From Pseudomonas inefficax (GTDB lineage: Bacteria > Pseudomonadota > Gammaproteobacteria > Pseudomonadales > Pseudomonadaceae), in the NCBI RefSeq assembly GCF_900277125.1, contig NZ_OPYN01000070.1, forward strand, positions 225,675-289,674: 64,000 nucleotides of DNA, read 5' to 3'. The notes under the pieces were generated by a model. The model was not told the origin of the DNA. It saw only the letters and a program-made list of their open reading frames with translations, and made no database searches. The position numbers and the translations under genes are program-made. This document shows, piece after piece, positions 60,404 to 64,000 of this stretch (position 1 is the first letter of the stretch; each line of letters opens with the position of its first letter).

Positions 60404-61597
60404 ATGACCCTCGCCAATGACCCGATCGTTATCGTAAGCGCCGTGCGCACGCCCATGGGCGGCCTGCAGGGCGACCTCAAGAGCCTGACCGCGCCGCAGC
60501 TGGGCAGCGCCGCCATCCGTGGTGCCGTGGAGCGCGCCGGCATTGATGCTGCCAGTGTCGAGCAGGTGCTGTTCGGCTGCGTGCTGCCGGCCGGCCAGGG
60601 CCAGGCGCCGGCGCGTCAGGCCGCGCTGGGCGCCGGGCTGGACAAGCACACCACCTGCACCACGCTGAACAAGATGTGCGGTTCGGGCATGCAGGCGGCA
60701 ATCATGGCCCATGACCTGCTGCTGGCCGGCACCGCTGATGTGGTGGTGGCCGGTGGCATGGAAAGCATGACCAACGCGCCCTACCTGCTGGAAAAGGCCC
60801 GTGGCGGCTACCGCATGGGCCACGGCAGGATCCTCGACCACATGTTCATGGACGGCCTGGAAGACGCCTACGACAAAGGCCGCCTGATGGGCACCTTTGC
60901 CGAAGACTGCGCCCAGGCCAATGCCTTCAGCCGCGAAGCCCAGGACCAGTTCGCCATCGCCTCGCTGACCCGCGCCCAGGACGCTATCAAAAGCGGTCGC
61001 TTTGCTGCCGAGATCGTGCCTGTCGAGGTCACCGAGGGCAAAGAGAAACGCGTCATCAAGGACGACGAACAACCGCCCAAGGCACGCCTGGACAAGATCC
61101 CGCAGCTCAAGCCGGCCTTCCGCGAAGGCGGCACGGTGACCGCCGCCAACTCCAGCTCGATTTCCGACGGCGCTGCGGCGCTGGTGCTGATGCGCCGCTC
61201 CGAAGCCGACAAGCGCGGCCTCAAGCCGCTGGCGGTGATCCACGGCCATGCCGCCTTTGCCGACACTCCGGCACTGTTCCCGACCGCGCCGATCGGTGCC
61301 ATCGACAAACTGATGAAACGCACCGGCTGGAACCTGGCCGAGGTCGACCTGTTCGAGATCAACGAGGCCTTCGCCGTGGTCACCCTGGCGGCCATGAAGC
61401 ACCTCGACCTGCCGCACGACAAGGTCAATATCCATGGCGGCGCCTGCGCCCTCGGCCACCCGATCGGCGCTTCCGGCGCGCGCATCCTGGTGACCCTGCT
61501 GTCGGCCCTGCGCCAGAACAACCTGCGCCGTGGTGTGGCGGCCATCTGCATTGGCGGCGGCGAGGCCACGGCCATGGCTGTCGAATGCCTGTACTGA
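60404..61597 (+). CDS. Acetyl-CoA C-acyltransferase (thiolase)
   Basis: This 397-residue degradative thiolase has the active-site nucleophile Cys in TTLNKMCGSGMQ, the His in GGACALGHPIGASGAR and the second Cys in AICIGGGEATAMAVE. It cleaves 3-ketoacyl-CoA to acetyl-CoA and a shortened (or, for 2-methyl substrates, propionyl) acyl-CoA. AGGAGAG precedes the ATG, and the gene lies 11 bases after the dehydrogenase, in the same operon. Short- versus branched-chain preference remains open. Confidence 0.93.
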   Translation: MTLANDPIVIVSAVRTPMGGLQGDLKSLTAPQLGSAAIRGAVERAGIDAASVEQVLFGCVLPAGQGQAPARQAALGAGLDKHTTCTTLNKMCGSGMQAAIMAHDLLLAGTADVVVAGGMESMTNAPYLLEKARGGYRMGHGRILDHMFMDGLEDAYDKGRLMGTFAEDCAQANAFSREAQDQFAIASLTRAQDAIKSGRFAAEIVPVEVTEGKEKRVIKDDEQPPKARLDKIPQLKPAFREGGTVTAANSSSISDGAAALVLMRRSEADKRGLKPLAVIHGHAAFADTPALFPTAPIGAIDKLMKRTGWNLAEVDLFEINEAFAVVTLAAMKHLDLPHDKVNIHGGACALGHPIGASGARILVTLLSALRQNNLRRGVAAICIGGGEATAMAVECLY

Positions 61598-61605
61598 GGT
61601 GAACC

Positions 61606-62733
61606 ATGCTGGTAACTGACGAGCAACAACAAATCGCCGACGCGGTTCGCGCCTTTGCTCAGGAGCGCCTGAAGCCGTTTGCCGAACAATGGGACAAGGA
61701 ACACCGCTTCCCGAAGGAGGCCATCGAGGAGATGGCCGAGCTGGGCCTGTTCGGCATGCTGGTGCCGGAGCAGTGGGGTGGCAGCGACACCGGCTACGTG
61801 GCCTATGCCATGGCCCTGGAGGAAATCGCCGCGGGTGACGGCGCCTGCTCGACCATCATGAGCGTGCACAACTCGGTGGGCTGTGTGCCGATCCTGCGCT
61901 TTGGCAGCGAGCAGCAGAAAGAGCAGTTCCTCACCCCGCTGGCCAGCGGCGCGATGCTCGGTGCTTTCGCCCTGACCGAACCACAGGCCGGCTCTGACGC
62001 CAGCAGCCTGAAGACCCGTGCACGTCTGGATGGCGACCACTACGTGCTCAATGGCAGCAAGCAGTTCATCACCTCCGGGCAGAATGCCGGGGTGGTGATC
62101 GTGTTCGCCGTGACCGACCCGGACGCTGGCAAGCGCGGCATCAGCGCTTTCATTGTGCCCACCGATTCGCCGGGCTACCAGGTGGCGCGGGTCGAGGACA
62201 AGCTCGGCCAGCACGCCTCCGACACCTGCCAGATCGTATTCGACAATGTGCGCGTGCCGATGGCCAACCGCCTGGGGGCCGAAGGCGAGGGCTACAAGAT
62301 CGCCCTGGCCAACCTCGAAGGCGGCCGTATCGGCATCGCCTCGCAGGCGGTGGGCATGGCCCGCGCGGCGTTCGAAGTGGCGCGTGACTACGCCAATGAG
62401 CGGCAGAGCTTTGGCAAGGCACTGATCGAGCATCAGGCGGTGGCCTTCCGCCTGGCCGACATGGCGACGAAGATTGCCGTGGCCCGGCAGATGGTGCTGC
62501 ACGCCGCCGCGCTGCGCGATGCCGGGCGCCCGGCGCTGGTTGAAGCGTCGATGGCCAAGCTGTTTGCCTCGGAAATGGCCGAAAAGGTCTGTTCGGACGC
62601 CTTGCAGACACTGGGCGGTTATGGCTATCTGAGTGACTTCCCGCTGGAGCGCATCTACCGCGACGTTCGGGTTTGCCAGATCTACGAAGGCACCAGCGAC
62701 ATTCAGCGCATGGTCATTGCGCGCAATCTTTGA
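61606..62733 (+). CDS. Acyl-CoA dehydrogenase
   Basis: This 375-residue FAD-dependent acyl-CoA dehydrogenase is similar to short- and short/branched-chain dehydrogenases. The N-terminal helical domain, the motif [15 protein letters not shown] and the [13 protein letters not shown] FAD region are present. The catalytic base is Glu361 in YEGTSDIQ near the C-terminus. It introduces the alpha-beta double bond that the hydratase encoded next hydrates. It is 8 bases after the thiolase gene and 13 before the hydratase. Electrons would go to ETF, encoded elsewhere. Confidence 0.93.
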   Translation: MLVTDEQQQIADAVRAFAQERLKPFAEQWDKEHRFPKEAIEEMAELGLFGMLVPEQWGGSDTGYVAYAMALEEIAAGDGACSTIMSVHNSVGCVPILRFGSEQQKEQFLTPLASGAMLGAFALTEPQAGSDASSLKTRARLDGDHYVLNGSKQFITSGQNAGVVIVFAVTDPDAGKRGISAFIVPTDSPGYQVARVEDKLGQHASDTCQIVFDNVRVPMANRLGAEGEGYKIALANLEGGRIGIASQAVGMARAAFEVARDYANERQSFGKALIEHQAVAFRLADMATKIAVARQMVLHAAALRDAGRPALVEASMAKLFASEMAEKVCSDALQTLGGYGYLSDFPLERIYRDVRVCQIYEGTSDIQRMVIARNL

Positions 62734-62746
62734 AGGAGCAGACTGC

Positions 62747-63520
62747 ATGGCATTCGAAACCATCCTGTTGGACATCCACGGCAAGGTTGGCCTGATCACC
62801 CTCAACCGCCCGCAGGCGCTGAACGCGCTGAACGCGCAGATCGTAGGCGAGATCAACCAGGCGCTGGACCAGCTCGAGCGCGACCCGAACATCGGCTGCG
62901 TGGTGCTGACCGGTTCCGCCAAGGCCTTTGCCGCTGGTGCCGACATCAAGGAAATGGCCGAGCTGCAATACCCGCAAATCTATGTTGACGACCTGTTCAG
63001 CGATGCCGACCGCATTGCCAACCGGCGCAAGCCGATAATTGCCGCGGTGTCCGGTTTTGCCTTGGGCGGTGGCTGCGAGTTGGCGATGATGTGTGACTTC
63101 ATCCTGGCGGCGGACAACGCCAAGTTTGGTCAGCCGGAGATCAACCTGGGCGTGCTGCCGGGGATGGGCGGCACCCAGCGCCTGACCCGCGCGGTGGGCA
63201 AGGCCAAGGCCATGGAATTGTGCCTGACCGGTCGCCTGATGGGGGCTGAGGAAGCTGAGCGTGCCGGGCTGGTGGCGCGCATCGTACCGCAGGCGGAGCT
63301 GGTGGAAGAGGCGTTGAAGGTGGCCGCGACCATCGCCAGCAAGTCGATTCCGGTGAGCATGATGGTCAAGGAGAGCGTCAACCGTGCGTTCGAAGTCACC
63401 CTTAGCGAGGGTGTGCGCTTCGAGCGGCGGGTGTTCCATGCGGCGTTTGCTACCGAAGATCAGAAAGAGGGTATGGCTGCGTTCATTGCCAAGCGCGAGG
63501 CGCAGTTCAAGGATCGTTGA
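62747..63520 (+). CDS. Enoyl-CoA hydratase
   Basis: This 257-residue crotonase-fold hydratase has the oxyanion regions [14 protein letters not shown] and [14 protein letters not shown], and the second catalytic Glu in [15 protein letters not shown]. These residues fit a true hydratase rather than a decarboxylase or thioesterase. I use the ATG at 62747, with AAGGAG upstream, and discard the longer frame that begins inside the preceding gene. It is the last gene of the five-gene operon. A long structured non-coding element begins a few dozen bases downstream. Confidence 0.92.
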   Translation: MAFETILLDIHGKVGLITLNRPQALNALNAQIVGEINQALDQLERDPNIGCVVLTGSAKAFAAGADIKEMAELQYPQIYVDDLFSDADRIANRRKPIIAAVSGFALGGGCELAMMCDFILAADNAKFGQPEINLGVLPGMGGTQRLTRAVGKAKAMELCLTGRLMGAEEAERAGLVARIVPQAELVEEALKVAATIASKSIPVSMMVKESVNRAFEVTLSEGVRFERRVFHAAFATEDQKEGMAAFIAKREAQFKDR

Positions 63521-63767
63521 TTGGAATCGGCATTGCCGTTGCCGTTGCTTTTGCTTTTGCTTCTAAGCGCACGGTAGCTCAGGCGCCGCCGATTGCGACT
63601 TCAGGAGGCCGAGCGAAGGGACTGCGGAGGGAGGTGACGGGCATGGATGCCCGTCAAGCGCTGAGGCCCCATGGATGGGGCCTGCAGCGCGTACTCCCGG
63701 GAGCAGGCCCGTAGCGAGGGAACCCCGGAGCGCAGCGGAGGGGCCGGATGATAGGAGCCATGTACGG
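63521..63767. repeat. Structured GC-rich intergenic element
   Basis: After a short TTGCCG/TTGCTT hexanucleotide tract (about 63533-63565), the element runs to about 63767. It contains two perfect stem-loops that share the inner sequence CATGGATG: GACGGGCATGGATGCCCGTC at 63636-63655 and AGGCCCCATGGATGGGGCCT at 63664-63683. Several GGAG and GAGG purine-rich segments follow. The order TTGC-rich tract, purine-rich region, twin hairpins is one I recall as a repeated intergenic family in Pseudomonas. No protein-coding frame is supported. Confidence 0.65.
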
Positions 63768-64000
63768 GTCACCCACATGGGTTACATAAAAGTTCACTCA
63801 CATAGGTGACACTTTCAGCGTCACATAGCCATCAATGGCATCACGTACATCGCTCCTACCGAGGACGATTGGACCAAAAATAACCTCCCAGAGCCCGTCT
63901 CCAATTTGCTCCAGCCCAATGGGCTGATGCTTCAGCACGTAACCGACAAATATCCTCAAACCACGGCGGCTGACGATGCCGCAACCGTCAATTGGCAAGC
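63768..64000. mobile_element. End of an IS481-like insertion sequence, cut by the window edge
   Basis: The partial transposase gene at 63798-64000 ends close to a pair of related motifs, GTCACCCACATGGGTTAC and TCACTCACATAGGTGAC, at about 63768-63812. These look like the repeat-bearing terminus of an insertion sequence. The other end lies outside the window. Family assignment comes from the transposase tail only. Confidence 0.55.
63798..64000 (-). CDS. Partial transposase, IS481-like C-terminus
   Basis: The C-terminal ~66 residues of a protein whose start lies beyond the right edge. The pattern RGLRIFVGYVLKHQPIGLEQ followed by DGLWEVIFGPIVLGRSD matches the small beta-domain that ends IS481-type transposases (typically IFVG-x8-PIGL ... 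DGxWxVxFxxxxLGxxD). The catalytic DDE core is not in view. The stop codon falls inside the terminal repeat region, which is usual for compact insertion sequences. Confidence 0.6.
   Translation of the reverse strand, partial: LPIDGCGIVSRRGLRIFVGYVLKHQPIGLEQIGDGLWEVIFGPIVLGRSDVRDAIDGYVTLKVSPM

Noticed and set aside
60868..62949. Long antisense open frame (about 690 codons) opposite the thiolase and acyl-CoA dehydrogenase genes
   Set aside because: Same cause: antisense shadow of conserved catabolic genes, with no ribosome-binding site and biased composition.

Overview
The window reads as chromosomal DNA of a Pseudomonas of the P. putida group. It is GC-rich and carries many P. putida-type REP palindromes. 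From about 15.8 to 63.5 kb the gene order (formate dehydrogenase, universal stress protein, miaE, sigma/FecR hybrid plus aerobactin receptor, agmatinase, zapE, trhP, phnXW, short-chain acyl-CoA degradation) is the one I remember from P. putida KT2440 around PP_2183-PP_2217. That match is from memory, not from a search.

Layout. 0.3-4.2 kb: an AraC/GyrI-like regulator, a sterol-desaturase-type membrane hydroxylase, and a LysR regulator divergent from a YcaC-like cysteine hydrolase. 4.3-14.8 kb: a catabolic island with a Tat-exported LigI-like lactonase, two anion:cation symporter-type MFS carriers, a D-2-hydroxyacid dehydrogenase, an RraA/HMG-aldolase-like protein, a third MFS protein, an SMP-30 lactonase, an OprD porin and an IclR regulator. 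Similar 15-bp palindromes lie in its two divergent promoter regions, which suggests one IclR regulon for a sugar-acid or lactone-like substrate. 14.8-15.8 kb: a gene-poor patch of REP sequences and a gene relic inside a 59-bp inverted repeat. 15.8-20.9 kb: the soluble NAD-dependent Mo formate dehydrogenase operon fdsGBAD. 21-31 kb: a universal stress gene and miaE sharing a perfect ANR/FNR-type box, small envelope genes, the iron-responsive iutY-iutA pair, and a polyamine-binding protein/agmatinase locus. 31-39 kb: housekeeping genes including a PQQ-type sugar dehydrogenase, zapE, and trhP with a second perfect ANR-type box. 39.8-41.8 kb: phnWX for 2-aminoethylphosphonate breakdown.

42-57.8 kb holds the most unusual content: three giant paralogous proteins (about 1500 residues each). 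Each has a long N-terminal region with hydrophobic helices, a leucine-rich repeat block, and a C-terminal NEL-type E3 ubiquitin ligase domain with an intact catalytic C-x-D motif. Such enzymes act on eukaryotic ubiquitin, yet no secretion system or obvious secretion signal is nearby. The first sits between phnW and the LysR gene that probably controls phnWX, and an operator-like block occurs on both sides of it. The other two follow an AraC regulator in tandem.

58-63.5 kb: a five-gene operon (acyl-CoA synthetase, HSD10-like dehydrogenase, thiolase, acyl-CoA dehydrogenase, enoyl-CoA hydratase) for short or methyl-branched acyl-CoA degradation. The window ends in a structured GC-rich intergenic element followed by the end of an IS481-like insertion sequence that runs off the edge.
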